Below are positions 8,600 to 16,534 of a stretch of DNA of 64,000 nt, one piece after another. Under the pieces are notes generated by a model. The model searched no databases and was not told the origin of the DNA. It worked only from the letters and a program-made list of their open reading frames with translations. The position numbers and the translations under genes were made by a program. The stretch is from Clostridia bacterium (GTDB lineage: Bacteria; Bacillota; Clostridia; Oscillospirales; CAG-272), in the NCBI GenBank assembly GCA_017482055.1, contig JAFUOH010000001.1, positions 186,001 through 250,000 on the forward strand, written 5' to 3'. Each line of letters starts with the position of its first letter. Positions within the stretch are counted from its first letter, which is position 1.

Positions 8600-9487
8600 A
8601 TGTTCGGATATATAAAACCCGTTGCCGCCGAGCTGAAGGTCAAGGAATATGAGCTTTACCGTGCGGTTTACTGCGGACTTTGTGCGGCACTTGGAAGAAA
8701 TACGACCTGTGTGTCAAGGCTGTCGCTGAGCTACGATTTTGTGTTTCTCGCTGTTGTGCGTATGGCGCTGGCAGGGGAGAGAGGAAAGATCGAAAAGCGC
8801 CGCTGTATCGCTCATCCCGCAAAAAAGCGTGCGGTACTTGCGGATGCCGCACAGCTTGATTATTGTGCAAGACTGTCCTCGGTGCTGACTTATCATAAGG
8901 TATGCGACGATATAAGCGATGACCGCGGTATAAAACGTCTCGGTGCGCGGCTGGTGCTTCCAATAGCTGCGATCATGAGAAAGCGTGCGGAGATGGATTC
9001 TGATGCGGAGGGATTCATTCGAGACAAGCTTGCCGAGTTGTCACGTTTGGAGGCTGAACGCTGTGACTCCTTTGACCGTGCAGCTGAGCCTTTCGGAGAG
9101 CTTATGGCATATGTGTGCGCCTATGGCTTTGAGACCGACAGCCCGCAATACCGCATTGCAAATGTTATCGGACGTCATATCGGCAGATTTATTTACATCA
9201 TAGATGCGGCGGATGACCTGGAAGCCGACATAAAAACAGGCGCATACAACCCGTTTCGCATGATGTATAAGGAGCCCGAAGCTGAATTTGAACAGCATAT
9301 ACCAAATATAAAAACCGCGCTTACCATGGAGCTCATGGGTGTCGAGCGAGCGGTGGAGCTTATTGACTTCTCCGCGGTGCCGGAATACGGCGAGCTGATA
9401 CGCAACATAATCTATTTGGGACTCCCCGAGCTTTGCGAGCGCATACTTAACAAAAACTCCGCCGAAAAAGCGGAAGATGGAGAATAG
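8600..9487 (+). CDS. DUF5685 family protein
   Basis: 295 residues, starting MFGYIKPVAAELKVKEYELYRAVYCGLC, the opening I associate with DUF5685 proteins of Clostridia. It is mostly helical, with conserved Cys residues (YCGLC near 29-33, CDD near 101), an ICAYGFETD-like segment and IIDAADDLEADIKTGAYNPF (about 201-220), whose DDLxxD pattern resembles the metal-binding helices of isoprenoid synthases. That resemblance is suggestive only. No signal peptide or clear membrane segment. It leads a three-gene operon; six bases separate it from the J-domain gene. Function is unknown; the partner suggests a chaperone-linked role in folding or assembly. Confidence 0.7.
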   Translation: MFGYIKPVAAELKVKEYELYRAVYCGLCAALGRNTTCVSRLSLSYDFVFLAVVRMALAGERGKIEKRRCIAHPAKKRAVLADAAQLDYCARLSSVLTYHKVCDDISDDRGIKRLGARLVLPIAAIMRKRAEMDSDAEGFIRDKLAELSRLEAERCDSFDRAAEPFGELMAYVCAYGFETDSPQYRIANVIGRHIGRFIYIIDAADDLEADIKTGAYNPFRMMYKEPEAEFEQHIPNIKTALTMELMGVERAVELIDFSAVPEYGELIRNIIYLGLPELCERILNKNSAEKAEDGE

Positions 9488-9493
9488 AAATAT

Positions 9494-10105
9494 ATGAACG
9501 ACCCTTATAAGGTGCTTGGCGTTGAACGCACTGCGACCGATGATGAGATCAAAAAAGCCTATCGTGAGCTTGCGCGTAAATATCATCCCGACAACTACGT
9601 AAATAATCCGCTTTCCGATCTGGTGGAAGAAAAAATGAAAGAGGTCAACGAGGCGTACGATCAGATACAGAAGGAACGCGCCGCAGGAAGCTCATATTCC
9701 TCACAGAGCGGCACGGGCTATTCCTCGTCGGGCTCATACAGTGACTATACGCGTGTGCGCGAGCTTATCAATGCCCGCCGTTTTTCGGATGCGGAGCTGA
9801 TACTTGACGCGGTAGGTCAAACGAACCGCAATGCGGAGTGGAATTTTCTCAAGGGCTGCGTGCTTATTCAGCGCGGCTGGTATTATGACGCGCAGAAGTA
9901 TCTTGAGACTGCCTGCTATCTTGATCCCTCGAATAACGAGTACCGCACAACGCTTGAACGCATACGTCAGAACACGCAGAGCTATGGCGGCGGTTACCGC
10001 ACGGCGCGCAATGTAAGCACGTCACCGTGCGATATCTGCACGGGACTTATCTGTGCCGACTGTATGTGCGAATGCTGCGGCGGTGATCTGATTTCCTGCT
10101 GTTAG
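9494..10105 (+). CDS. J-domain co-chaperone with TPR-like region and cysteine-rich tail
   Basis: 203 residues. Residues 3-65 form a J domain with HPD at 31-33, the tripeptide that stimulates DnaK ATPase. A Ser/Gly/Tyr-rich linker (70-92) follows, then helical repeats (~95-160) containing [24 protein letters not shown], a TPR-like pattern. The last 25 residues hold nine cysteines (179, 182, 187, 190, 192, 194, 195, 202, 203), suggesting metal binding or redox sensitivity; this is not the CxxCxGxG zinc finger of DnaJ proper. No signal peptide. Second gene of the operon, so its client may be the DUF5685 protein or the membrane protein encoded on either side. Confidence 0.85.
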   Translation: MNDPYKVLGVERTATDDEIKKAYRELARKYHPDNYVNNPLSDLVEEKMKEVNEAYDQIQKERAAGSSYSSQSGTGYSSSGSYSDYTRVRELINARRFSDAELILDAVGQTNRNAEWNFLKGCVLIQRGWYYDAQKYLETACYLDPSNNEYRTTLERIRQNTQSYGGGYRTARNVSTSPCDICTGLICADCMCECCGGDLISCC

Positions 10106-10115
10106 GGAGCTTTTT

Positions 10116-10637
10116 ATGAAAAATACAAAAAAGATCGCTCTTGCCGCTATTCTCGCGGCGCTGAGTGTTGTAATACTGCTGTTGGGATCTATTATTACCA
10201 TATTTGATCTTACATCGGTGGCGCTTGCATCGCTCCTTATTATGATCGCGGTAATAGAGTTGGGCGGCGGATATCCGTATCTCATCTGGCTTGTGGCGGG
10301 AATACTTTCGATACTCCTTGTACCGGACAAATTCGGAGCACTGCTGTATCTCATATTCGGCGGTATCTATCCTATCTTCAAGGCTATGTTTGAGCGGCTT
10401 CACTATATCGTGTCGTGGGTGCTCAAATTCAGCTGCTTCAATCTTATGATGATAATCGTCATAATCGTCGCAAACTACATTATGAAGATACCCGACACAG
10501 GGCTTGGCTTCACGCTCCCACTGTTCGGTATATGCAATTTTACATTTGTTTTATACGATCTCGCCACAACTCAACTGATCACGCTGTATCTTATCAAGTT
10601 CAGACGACTGCTCGGACTTAAGAATTTTTTTAAATAA
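10116..10637 (+). CDS. Small polytopic membrane protein of unknown function
   Basis: 173 residues with five or six hydrophobic segments (about 7-27, 31-50, 53-70, 73-90, 103-123, 131-155), a positively charged N-terminus (MKNTKKIAL) and a basic C-terminus. The pattern recalls S-components of ECF transporters, including an AALAAILAAL-like first helix, but no substrate motif is recognisable and no ECF ATPase genes are nearby. A TAGGGAG ribosome site precedes the start; the gap to the J-domain gene is ten bases, so it is the third gene of that operon. A terminator follows directly. Confidence 0.6.
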   Translation: MKNTKKIALAAILAALSVVILLLGSIITIFDLTSVALASLLIMIAVIELGGGYPYLIWLVAGILSILLVPDKFGALLYLIFGGIYPIFKAMFERLHYIVSWVLKFSCFNLMMIIVIIVANYIMKIPDTGLGFTLPLFGICNFTFVLYDLATTQLITLYLIKFRRLLGLKNFFK

Positions 10638-10644
10638 TACCGTT

Positions 10645-10668
10645 GGGACTGTGTAAACAGTCCCTTTA
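10645..10668 (+). terminator. Terminator of the DUF5685/J-domain operon
   Basis: GGGACTG (10645-10651), six-base loop, CAGTCCC (10658-10664), then TTTAT. Confidence 0.85.
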
Positions 10669-10684
10669 TGTTTCTGCCGCGATA

Positions 10685-10713
10685 TTGACAAATAGAATCA
10701 AATATAGTATAAT
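10685..10713 (+). promoter_or_regulatory. Perfect consensus promoter of the barnase-barstar pair
   Basis: TTGACA (10685-10690), 17-base spacer, TATAAT (10708-10713), 34 bases before the chosen barnase start. Expression is expected to be strong unless repressed. Confidence 0.85.
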
Positions 10714-10746
10714 CTACTTAAACAAACCATGGAAAGGACCAACGAA

Positions 10747-11346
10747 ATGAAATTTCATAAGCTGATGAATCTTATGCGCACACCGCTTGCACTTCTGCTT
10801 GCGGTATTTATGCTGTTTTCAATTGTCGGATGCAGTGCGGAGGACATAGGCGAGGGTTTAACGCTGGCGGGCGATATAATCGATCTGATCGACGAGATCG
10901 AGGTAGACGGAACAACAGCTACATCTGACACAGGTAGCGTTGTAACGGAAGCCGATACGATGCCAGCCCACACCACCGAAGCCGTGACCGAGTCTGTCAT
11001 CGACGAGGACGGTTACTATTACAGCAAGGATAACGTTGCGCTGTATCTCCACACCTATAATAAGCTCCCCAAAAACTTCATCACCAAGTCCGAGGCGGGT
11101 AAGCTCGGCTGGGAGGGCGGTTCAGTGGAGCGTTACCGTGAGGGTGCCGCCATCGGCGGAGACAAATTCGGCAACCGTGAGGGTCTGCTTCCCAAAAAGG
11201 ACGGCAGGGTGTACTATGAGTGTGACATCGACACATACGGCAAGTCCGAGCGGGGCGAAAAGCGTATCGTTTATTCAAACGACGGGCTTATCTACTACAC
11301 GGGCGACCACTATGAGTCGTTTACGCTCCTCTATGGTGAGGAATAA
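10747..11346 (+). CDS. Lipoprotein-anchored barnase-type ribonuclease
   Basis: 199 residues. Residues 1-29 are a lipoprotein signal ending in the lipobox SIVGC (Cys29). An acidic, Thr-rich linker (30-85) follows. The C-terminal ~110 residues align by eye with Bacillus barnase throughout: KLPKNFITKSEAGKLGW, SIGGD/FSNREG equivalents IGGDKFGNREG, and TGDHYESF. All catalytic residues are kept: general base Glu158 (barnase Glu73), Arg173 (Arg87) and His188 (His102), plus equivalents of Lys27 and Arg59. The start at 10747 is preferred over an ATG 18 bases upstream because GAAAGGA lies correctly before it. Known barnases are freely secreted; a lipid anchor is unusual and suggests surface display, for contact-dependent killing or RNA scavenging. 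The next gene is its inhibitor. Confidence 0.92.
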   Translation: MKFHKLMNLMRTPLALLLAVFMLFSIVGCSAEDIGEGLTLAGDIIDLIDEIEVDGTTATSDTGSVVTEADTMPAHTTEAVTESVIDEDGYYYSKDNVALYLHTYNKLPKNFITKSEAGKLGWEGGSVERYREGAAIGGDKFGNREGLLPKKDGRVYYECDIDTYGKSERGEKRIVYSNDGLIYYTGDHYESFTLLYGEE

Positions 11347-11358
11347 AGGCGGTGCGGT

Positions 11359-11625
11359 ATGAAGGTCATAATTCTTGACGGTGCGCGTTTTACGAACAAG
11401 TCGGCGGCGCACGAATACATAGCGGCGTCCTTGAATTTCCCCACCTATTACGGCAAAAATCTGGACGCGTTGGACGACTGTCTCTCGGAGCTGCCCCGTG
11501 ACACTGCGGTGGTCATCACAAACGCCGGGCGTGCAAAGGAAAACCTCGGCGCTTACGCCGACGGTATCCTGGACGATTTTCGCGACGTGCTGGGTGAACG
11601 GTTTTGCGTTTGTATATTTGAATAG
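11359..11625 (+). CDS. Barstar-family ribonuclease inhibitor
   Basis: 88 residues, the usual barstar length (about 90). The inhibitory segment LNFPTYYGKNLDALDDCL (25-42) matches barstar; Tyr30, Asp36 and Asp40 correspond to barstar Tyr29, Asp35 and Asp39, which plug the barnase active site. The tryptophan at barstar position 38 is replaced by Asp39. No signal peptide, so it acts in the cytoplasm, neutralising barnase that escapes export. It starts 12 bases after the barnase stop with an AAAGGCGG site, so the two are co-transcribed. Confidence 0.93.
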   Translation: MKVIILDGARFTNKSAAHEYIAASLNFPTYYGKNLDALDDCLSELPRDTAVVITNAGRAKENLGAYADGILDDFRDVLGERFCVCIFE

Positions 11626-11629
11626 AGCG

Positions 11630-11663
11630 AAAGGTCTCCCTCGGTGCTTGAGGGAGACCTTTT
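11630..11663. terminator. Bidirectional terminator between barstar and fucosidase genes
   Basis: A perfect 13-bp stem (11630-11642 with 11650-11662, seven-base loop) flanked by A-rich and T-rich runs serves the plus-strand barstar gene and the minus-strand fucosidase gene, whose stop is at 11665. Confidence 0.85.
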
Positions 11664-11664
11664 A

Positions 11665-12639
11665 CTATTTTTGCAGCGACTTTCCCACCTCGCGGAGTAT
11701 GTCCGCCGCAGGTGCGGGGATGCGTCCGAGATGATCTGGACCAACGTTCAAAAGATAATTGATGCCGCGCTCGCTTAAATGATCTTTAAGCTCAATGACC
11801 TTTTCTGCAGACTTCCAGTGGCAGTCGTAAGACTTATAGCCCCAGGTGTCGTTGAGCGTTGCCGGCGTCTCGAAAAGACCGTCCTTCATGTATTCGTCGG
11901 GTATCTGATTATCGCCCCAGGAGCGGTAATCACCGAGCCCGTTGCCGATTCGGGAGTTTACAAGACAGTTCGGCTGGTACCGCTTTATCATATCGTAAAT
12001 TTCGCGGCTTTGCTCCACTGTCATATCGAGCGGAGTGTCACACCATACAAGACACAGTTCACCGTATTTTGTGAGTATCTCTTTCATCTGCGTTTTGATC
12101 TTGGTCTCAAAAAGTCGCGTGTAATCTTTCTCACTATTGTTCGGGAAGTCCCAACAGTTGCACCATGTGCCGGCGCTGGGATGGGGTCTCGCCACACCGT
12201 AACCGCCGCCGTCGGGATGACTCCAGTCAAGAGCCTGGGAATAGTAAAGTCCAAGCTTCAGACCGTGCTTGTAACAAGCCTCCGCAAGCTCTGCTATGAT
12301 GTCTCGACCAAATGGGGAGCCCTTGACACAGTTGAAGCTGTCGTATTCCGAATCGAACAGACAGAAGCCCTCATGATGCTTGCTTGTGACCACCATATAC
12401 TTCATACCCGCTTCCTTGGCGAGCAGTACCCATTCCTCCGCATCGAAATATATGGGGTCAAATACGTCCGCTAACCGATGGTACTCACTGTTTGGAATTC
12501 GGAACTGCGCCTGTATCCATTCACCGATATCGTACTGCCCCATACGTTTGCCGCGCCATTCGCCGCCGAGTACGGAGTAAAGCCCGAAGTGTACCATCAT
12601 ACCAAAGCCTGCCTGTCTGAACCATTCCTTATTTGTCAT
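11665..12639 (-). CDS. GH29 alpha-L-fucosidase
   Basis: 324 residues; a cytoplasmic retaining exo-fucosidase. Signatures include WFRQAGFGMMVHFGLYS near the N-terminus, VTSKHHEGFCLFDS (85-98) and the likely nucleophile Asp201 in LVWCDTPLDM. The chosen ATG has a GGAGGCGG site; an open stretch of 47 hydrophobic codons upstream is non-coding because it crosses the promoter at 12653-12681. It is shorter than the ~450-residue enzymes that carry a C-terminal beta-sandwich, so it is a catalytic-domain-only form. Substrate may be fucosylated host glycans or plant xyloglucan/pectin. A divergent AraC regulator shares the promoter region. Confidence 0.9.
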   Translation of the reverse strand: MTNKEWFRQAGFGMMVHFGLYSVLGGEWRGKRMGQYDIGEWIQAQFRIPNSEYHRLADVFDPIYFDAEEWVLLAKEAGMKYMVVTSKHHEGFCLFDSEYDSFNCVKGSPFGRDIIAELAEACYKHGLKLGLYYSQALDWSHPDGGGYGVARPHPSAGTWCNCWDFPNNSEKDYTRLFETKIKTQMKEILTKYGELCLVWCDTPLDMTVEQSREIYDMIKRYQPNCLVNSRIGNGLGDYRSWGDNQIPDEYMKDGLFETPATLNDTWGYKSYDCHWKSAEKVIELKDHLSERGINYLLNVGPDHLGRIPAPAADILREVGKSLQK

Positions 12640-12652
12640 AAATACCGCCTCC

Positions 12653-12698
12653 GTTATACAATAATCGACTTGACAAATCAAGCCTGCGGGTATATTAT
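12653..12698. promoter_or_regulatory. Back-to-back divergent promoters of fucosidase and AraC regulator
   Basis: Minus: -35 TTGATT (12676-12681), 17-base spacer, -10 TATAAC (12653-12658). Plus: -35 TTGACA (12670-12675), 17-base spacer, -10 TATTAT (12693-12698). The two -35 elements abut and form the palindrome CTTGACAAATCAAG (12669-12682), so one bound protein would affect both genes. Confidence 0.75.
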
Positions 12699-12774
12699 AT
12701 AATATATACAGACAATTGTACATGACCGAAATAATGATAATAATGACTAAAATAAGCTTTTTTCGGAGGATATC

Positions 12775-13575
12775 ATGCAAAACGGTTCAATATATACCGA
12801 CATCGCAGGCTGCACCGTCGTGCCGGACGGCTGGTACATACGTGACCGCATCAAAAAACAGCGACTTTACTATATTTTCGGCGGTACGGGCTCCATGAGC
12901 GATGCCGTGGGGAATAGGATCCCCCTTGAAAGGGGGAAGATATACATACACCCCTATAATCTTGCTGCCGAATATGAAAGCTCCCCGTCCGATCCCATAG
13001 ACCACCTTTTCTTTGACTTCATCACAACACCGCCGCTTATTTCAAATGCACCCATAATATACGAAGTTCCCGCCAATAGTTCGGTAATGTATACGCTCAA
13101 AGCCGCGCAGACGGTGTTTTCGGAAATGGGTAAGTCTATGCTGCACGTTGGCGGTAATACCGTAAGCCCGCGCACGGACGGCTATGATGGGTACAGACAT
13201 ATACTCCACGCTCTGCTGTCACTGCTGCTTGAAGAACTTAATAATATACGTGCGCTCCCATATTCCTCGGACACAGCAGTATGTGCCGCACTTGAAACTA
13301 TTCGCCGCGGCTATGCAGCGCCGCTGACCGTGACCGAGCTTGCCTCTGCTGCGGGGTTTGAGGTGAACTATTTTATCCGACGTTTTCGCAGTGTCATGGG
13401 GGTCACGCCCTACGCTTATCTGCGTTCCTACCGCCTTTTGAAGGCACGCGAGCTTATCGCGGGCGGTATGACGCTTGCACACGCCGCGGATGCGGTGGGC
13501 TATGAAAATGCTTCGTCGCTCTCGCGGGCGATGAAACAAAAAGTGCATCCCGGGGCATGCCCTTGGATGCACTGA
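12775..13575 (+). CDS. AraC-family regulator, probably of the fucosidase gene
   Basis: 266 residues. An N-terminal cupin-like sensing domain (about 10-110, with LERGKIYIHPYNLAAEYES) is followed by an AraC double helix-turn-helix (about 168-258), including LTVTELASAAGFEVNYFIRRF and AVGYENASSLSRAMK. GGAGG lies seven bases before the ATG. It diverges from the GH29 gene over overlapping promoters, so it probably controls that gene in response to a fucoside. The last ten codons (HPGACPWMH end) are contributed by a hairpin that serves as terminator for the opposite-strand gene, an odd extension past the normal domain end. Confidence 0.88.
   Translation: MQNGSIYTDIAGCTVVPDGWYIRDRIKKQRLYYIFGGTGSMSDAVGNRIPLERGKIYIHPYNLAAEYESSPSDPIDHLFFDFITTPPLISNAPIIYEVPANSSVMYTLKAAQTVFSEMGKSMLHVGGNTVSPRTDGYDGYRHILHALLSLLLEELNNIRALPYSSDTAVCAALETIRRGYAAPLTVTELASAAGFEVNYFIRRFRSVMGVTPYAYLRSYRLLKARELIAGGMTLAHAADAVGYENASSLSRAMKQKVHPGACPWMH
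13542..13573 (-). terminator. Terminator of the minus-strand membrane protein, inside the AraC coding region
   Basis: AGTGCATCC (13542-13550) pairs with GGATGCACT (13565-13573), with an inner GGGCATGCCC palindrome; on the minus strand TTTTTGTTTC follows. It lies 12 bases beyond the stop at 13585 and overlaps the last codons of the convergent gene. Confidence 0.75.
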
Positions 13576-13584
13576 TAAAGTTGA

Positions 13585-14397
13585 TCACTTCCCGCGCCGA
13601 CGTATGCGCAGACCGTCGACGATGCCCGCACTGCGGTTTTTGCCGGTGTACTTGGTGTAGAAATAGCCGAATACAGAAAATACCACCGCGCCGATGAAGT
13701 TGACGAACATATCCTTCATTGTGTCATATAGCCCGATATCGAGATATCCTTCGATACCGAGCGGCTGTCCGTTGATCGCTGTTTCGGTGATGCCGCTTAT
13801 CTTGATGGCGGTATTGGTAGCTTCGGGGTTTAATGCCACTGAAGATATGGCGGTGACGATCGTATCCTTCTGCATGTCGGTCTGCAAGAACATGTCAGCA
13901 CCGAATTCGAAGAATTCCCACAAGACGCCGATGGTCATGGAGAAGCAGAAGGAGACCAGTGCCACAAACAGCGGCGAGAGGTTGAATTTGATCCGCTCGC
14001 TGCGGTTGAGGATGTCGATGAGCGACAGTCCCATCGCTGCGGCAAGAAAGCCCGTTGTCGTGTGGAGCATGGTGTCCCACAGCGGATATTTTATGTAGTA
14101 ATCGCCCAATTCGCCAAGCACCTCTGCAGCAAAGATGAATATCAGCACGATGTTTTCAAGCAGTGTGGGCAGCTCTACCTTAAATGTCTTGGAAACGAAT
14201 GCAGGCAGCAAAAACAGTGCCAGCGTGAGCGCACACATGAATGTATTTTCATAGTTGCCGAGGAATACCGAGCGCACGCCGATAATGATCACAAGCGTAC
14301 GCAGAACAATAAACAGTATAAATGTTGACTTGCTGCGCTTGAACTCATTCTCAAGCTGTACAAAAAAATTCTTTTTTTTCTCTTTGTTGCTTTTCAT
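13585..14397 (-). CDS. Polytopic membrane protein, DUF2238/YjdF-like
   Basis: About 270 residues with six to seven hydrophobic segments after a lysine-rich N-terminus (MKSNKEKKK). The central motif YPLWDTMLHTTTGFLAAAMG, with conserved Asp and His, and the later GVLWEFFEFGAD recall the YjdF/DUF2238 family of inner-membrane proteins; function is unknown. I place the start at 14397. A GTG at 14415 and an ATG at 14412 are also in frame, but they lie inside or next to an 11-bp hairpin that also holds the only Shine-Dalgarno-like sequence. It is the last gene of the DUF1836/NfeD/flotillin group. Confidence 0.65.
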   Translation of the reverse strand: MKSNKEKKKNFFVQLENEFKRSKSTFILFIVLRTLVIIIGVRSVFLGNYENTFMCALTLALFLLPAFVSKTFKVELPTLLENIVLIFIFAAEVLGELGDYYIKYPLWDTMLHTTTGFLAAAMGLSLIDILNRSERIKFNLSPLFVALVSFCFSMTIGVLWEFFEFGADMFLQTDMQKDTIVTAISSVALNPEATNTAIKISGITETAINGQPLGIEGYLDIGLYDTMKDMFVNFIGAVVFSVFGYFYTKYTGKNRSAGIVDGLRIRRRGK

Positions 14398-14413
14398 GAT
14401 AAAATACTTCATC

Positions 14414-14438
14414 ACCTCGGGTATAGAATACCCGAGGT
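14414..14438 (-). terminator. Perfect hairpin between flotillin and membrane-protein genes
   Basis: ACCTCGGGTAT (14414-14424), three-base loop, ATACCCGAGGT (14428-14438). On the minus strand it follows the flotillin stop and its second arm contains GAGGTG, the only ribosome-site-like sequence of the next gene. It may act as a partial terminator, a translation block, or both; the T-tract is weak. Confidence 0.6.
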
Positions 14439-14455
14439 GAGCGCATTATTTATAC

Positions 14456-15874
14456 TTATTCAGTAGCCCCGGGAGCATCGGTGCCCTTTTCGGTACCGAG
14501 ATACTCGGGCAGCTTCATGCCTGCCATATCGAACATTTCGTTCATCGGAGGGATGGACTTCATCATACCGGACAGGAAATTCGCAGTAGCGGTCTTGCCG
14601 TCGGCACCTGCGTTGCCGCCGTCCCAAACGGTGACCTTGTCGATCTTGAGGTTCTTGACTGCCTCGACCTGGATCTTGGTGAGCTCCTCCAGCTTGTCGG
14701 CAACCATGAGACGGATAGCGTCGTTGGACTCGCCGCCTGCGGACTTGACCATTTCCGCAAAGCCTTCCGCCTGCTTGGTGAGGATCGCACGCATACCGTC
14801 TGCCTCTGCCTGCATCTTCATGAGGGTTGCATCTGCTTCACCCTTTGCACGACGGCGGATCTGCTCAGCCTCAGCTTCAGCCTTTAATTCAAGCTCTTTC
14901 TTTTCGATCTCTGCCTTAACGATGATGTCGGCTTCGAGAGTAGCCGCTTCAAGCGAAGCACGCGCCATTTCGGCTGCCTTCTGAGCGGCGTATGCCTCTT
15001 CCAGTGCCTTTGCTTCCTGGATCTTCTCTGCTGCTGTCGCACGCTTCAAAGCCTCAGCCTCGCGCTCACGGCGGTCAGCCTCGGACTCGGCGATCTGTAC
15101 CTTAGCCTCATTTTCACCCTTGATAGCCTCGGAGTTTGCCATGGACACGTTGATACGCTGGTCGCGCTCTGCGTTTGCGGAACCGATAGCACCCTCGCGG
15201 TCTGCCTGTGCGACCGAAATCTTAGCATCGTTGATAGCCTTGGCAGCCGCTTCCTTACCGAGTGCCACGATGTAGCCACTCTCATCGGTAATGTCGGTGA
15301 CGTTTACGTTGATGAGGCGCAGACCGATCTTCTTAAGCTCAGTCTCAACATTTCTGGATACCGCTTCAAGGAACTTGTCACGGTCGTTGTTGATCTCCTC
15401 GATCTCCATGGTAGCGACGACGAGACGAAGCTGACCGAAGATGATATCCTTCGCAAGCTCTTGAATATCGTCGAGCTTTAAGCCGAGCATACGCTCAGCC
15501 GCGTTTTGCATAACGCCGGCCTCGGTGGAAATACCGACGGTGAAGCGGGAGGGAACGTCAACGCGTATGTTCTGCTTGGAGAGCGCGTTGCGGAGGTCAA
15601 CGTTTATAGACATGGGAGTCAGATCGAGAAATTCGACAGCTTGGATAACAGGCCAAATGAATGCCGCGCCGCCGTGGATACATTTTGCGGAGCGAGAGGT
15701 TCCGTCGGAGTTGTTTCCGACCTTACCGTAGATGACCATTACCTTGTCTGACGGACACTTTCTGTAGCGCGACGCGATAACGATGAGCGTCGTTAATACA
15801 AGCAGCGCGATCACACAGATAAGTACGAGCAGGCTTGATCCCATTCCGGGGCTTGACAGCATAATGTTTGGCAT
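14456..15874 (-). CDS. floT: Flotillin-like SPFH membrane protein
   Basis: 472 residues. A single N-terminal membrane segment (about 14-36) precedes an SPFH/band-7 domain (~40-215, with PSRFTVGISTEAGVMQNAAERMLG and DIIFGQLR). A long coiled coil rich in Ala, Glu and Lys follows (~225-385), then a Gly/Ala-rich tail. This layout matches FloT/FloA scaffolds that organise membrane microdomains. AAGGAG lies correctly before the start. It is directly downstream of an NfeD-like gene, the standard partner of flotillin. The protein is likely anchored with most of its mass in the cytoplasm. Confidence 0.92.
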   Translation of the reverse strand: MPNIMLSSPGMGSSLLVLICVIALLVLTTLIVIASRYRKCPSDKVMVIYGKVGNNSDGTSRSAKCIHGGAAFIWPVIQAVEFLDLTPMSINVDLRNALSKQNIRVDVPSRFTVGISTEAGVMQNAAERMLGLKLDDIQELAKDIIFGQLRLVVATMEIEEINNDRDKFLEAVSRNVETELKKIGLRLINVNVTDITDESGYIVALGKEAAAKAINDAKISVAQADREGAIGSANAERDQRINVSMANSEAIKGENEAKVQIAESEADRREREAEALKRATAAEKIQEAKALEEAYAAQKAAEMARASLEAATLEADIIVKAEIEKKELELKAEAEAEQIRRRAKGEADATLMKMQAEADGMRAILTKQAEGFAEMVKSAGGESNDAIRLMVADKLEELTKIQVEAVKNLKIDKVTVWDGGNAGADGKTATANFLSGMMKSIPPMNEMFDMAGMKLPEYLGTEKGTDAPGATE

Positions 15875-15899
15875 AGTATTTTCTCCTTTTTAAATTAAA

Positions 15900-16499
15900 T
15901 TATTTAACAACCTTTTCGACCACCACGAGTCCCGACTCGTTAGTGGAAACCACGCGCACGGTCTCGCCTGTTTTAAGCGGCTCCGTGCTTTCCGAGATCG
16001 CATCGACCTCTATGAGTCTGTCCTGTACGGTGATGCTGATCTTTCCTCTTCCCTCGCCGTTCGGAGGAATGGGGATATAGACCTCTCCGACCTTTCCGAG
16101 GGCACTGCCGAGTCTAATGTTTCCGCTTGACTGCAGCTTTAATACGGCTTTCATAAGGTAAGCTATACCAACAAGCGCCGCTATACCGCAGACCGAAGCT
16201 AAAAGAATTGACAGTATATTGGAAAGTCCCAGATCAACGAACACAATACCCGCCCATCCGCCAACACAGAACATCGCAACGATGCCGCGTACCGTAAAGA
16301 GCGTGAGTCCGTCATCACCCGCAGCTGCCGCTTCGCCGACGTCAAAGCCGTCGGGATCAATGTCGGCATCTGCGCCCTCACCGTCGCCGATGCCGAACAT
16401 AAGCAGTACGGTTTGTACAATTAGGATAAGTGTAGCGGGGATACCGATGCAGGCGAATACCTGCTGAAGTACTGTGAGAGAATCCCACCAAGCAAACAT
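15900..16499 (-). CDS. NfeD-like membrane protein
   Basis: 199 residues. One membrane segment near the N-terminus (~15-37), an acidic loop rich in Asp (40-60), two or three more membrane segments (~65-120) and a C-terminal OB-fold (~130-199) with GKVGEVYIPIPPNGEGRGKI and ETVRVVSTNESGLVVVEKV. This is the short NfeD form without a ClpP-like protease domain, which pairs with flotillins. Start supported by AAAGGAGTG. Lies 25 bases upstream of the flotillin gene in the same operon. Confidence 0.87.
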   Translation of the reverse strand: MFAWWDSLTVLQQVFACIGIPATLILIVQTVLLMFGIGDGEGADADIDPDGFDVGEAAAAGDDGLTLFTVRGIVAMFCVGGWAGIVFVDLGLSNILSILLASVCGIAALVGIAYLMKAVLKLQSSGNIRLGSALGKVGEVYIPIPPNGEGRGKISITVQDRLIEVDAISESTEPLKTGETVRVVSTNESGLVVVEKVVK

Positions 16500-16534
16500 A
16501 TTATAAGCACTCCTTTACATAGAAATAGTGACGA

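Noticed and set aside
12640..12780. N-terminal extension of the fucosidase with a hydrophobic signal
   Set aside because: The extension crosses both divergent promoters; the downstream ATG has a GGAGG site and a complete GH29 N-terminus.
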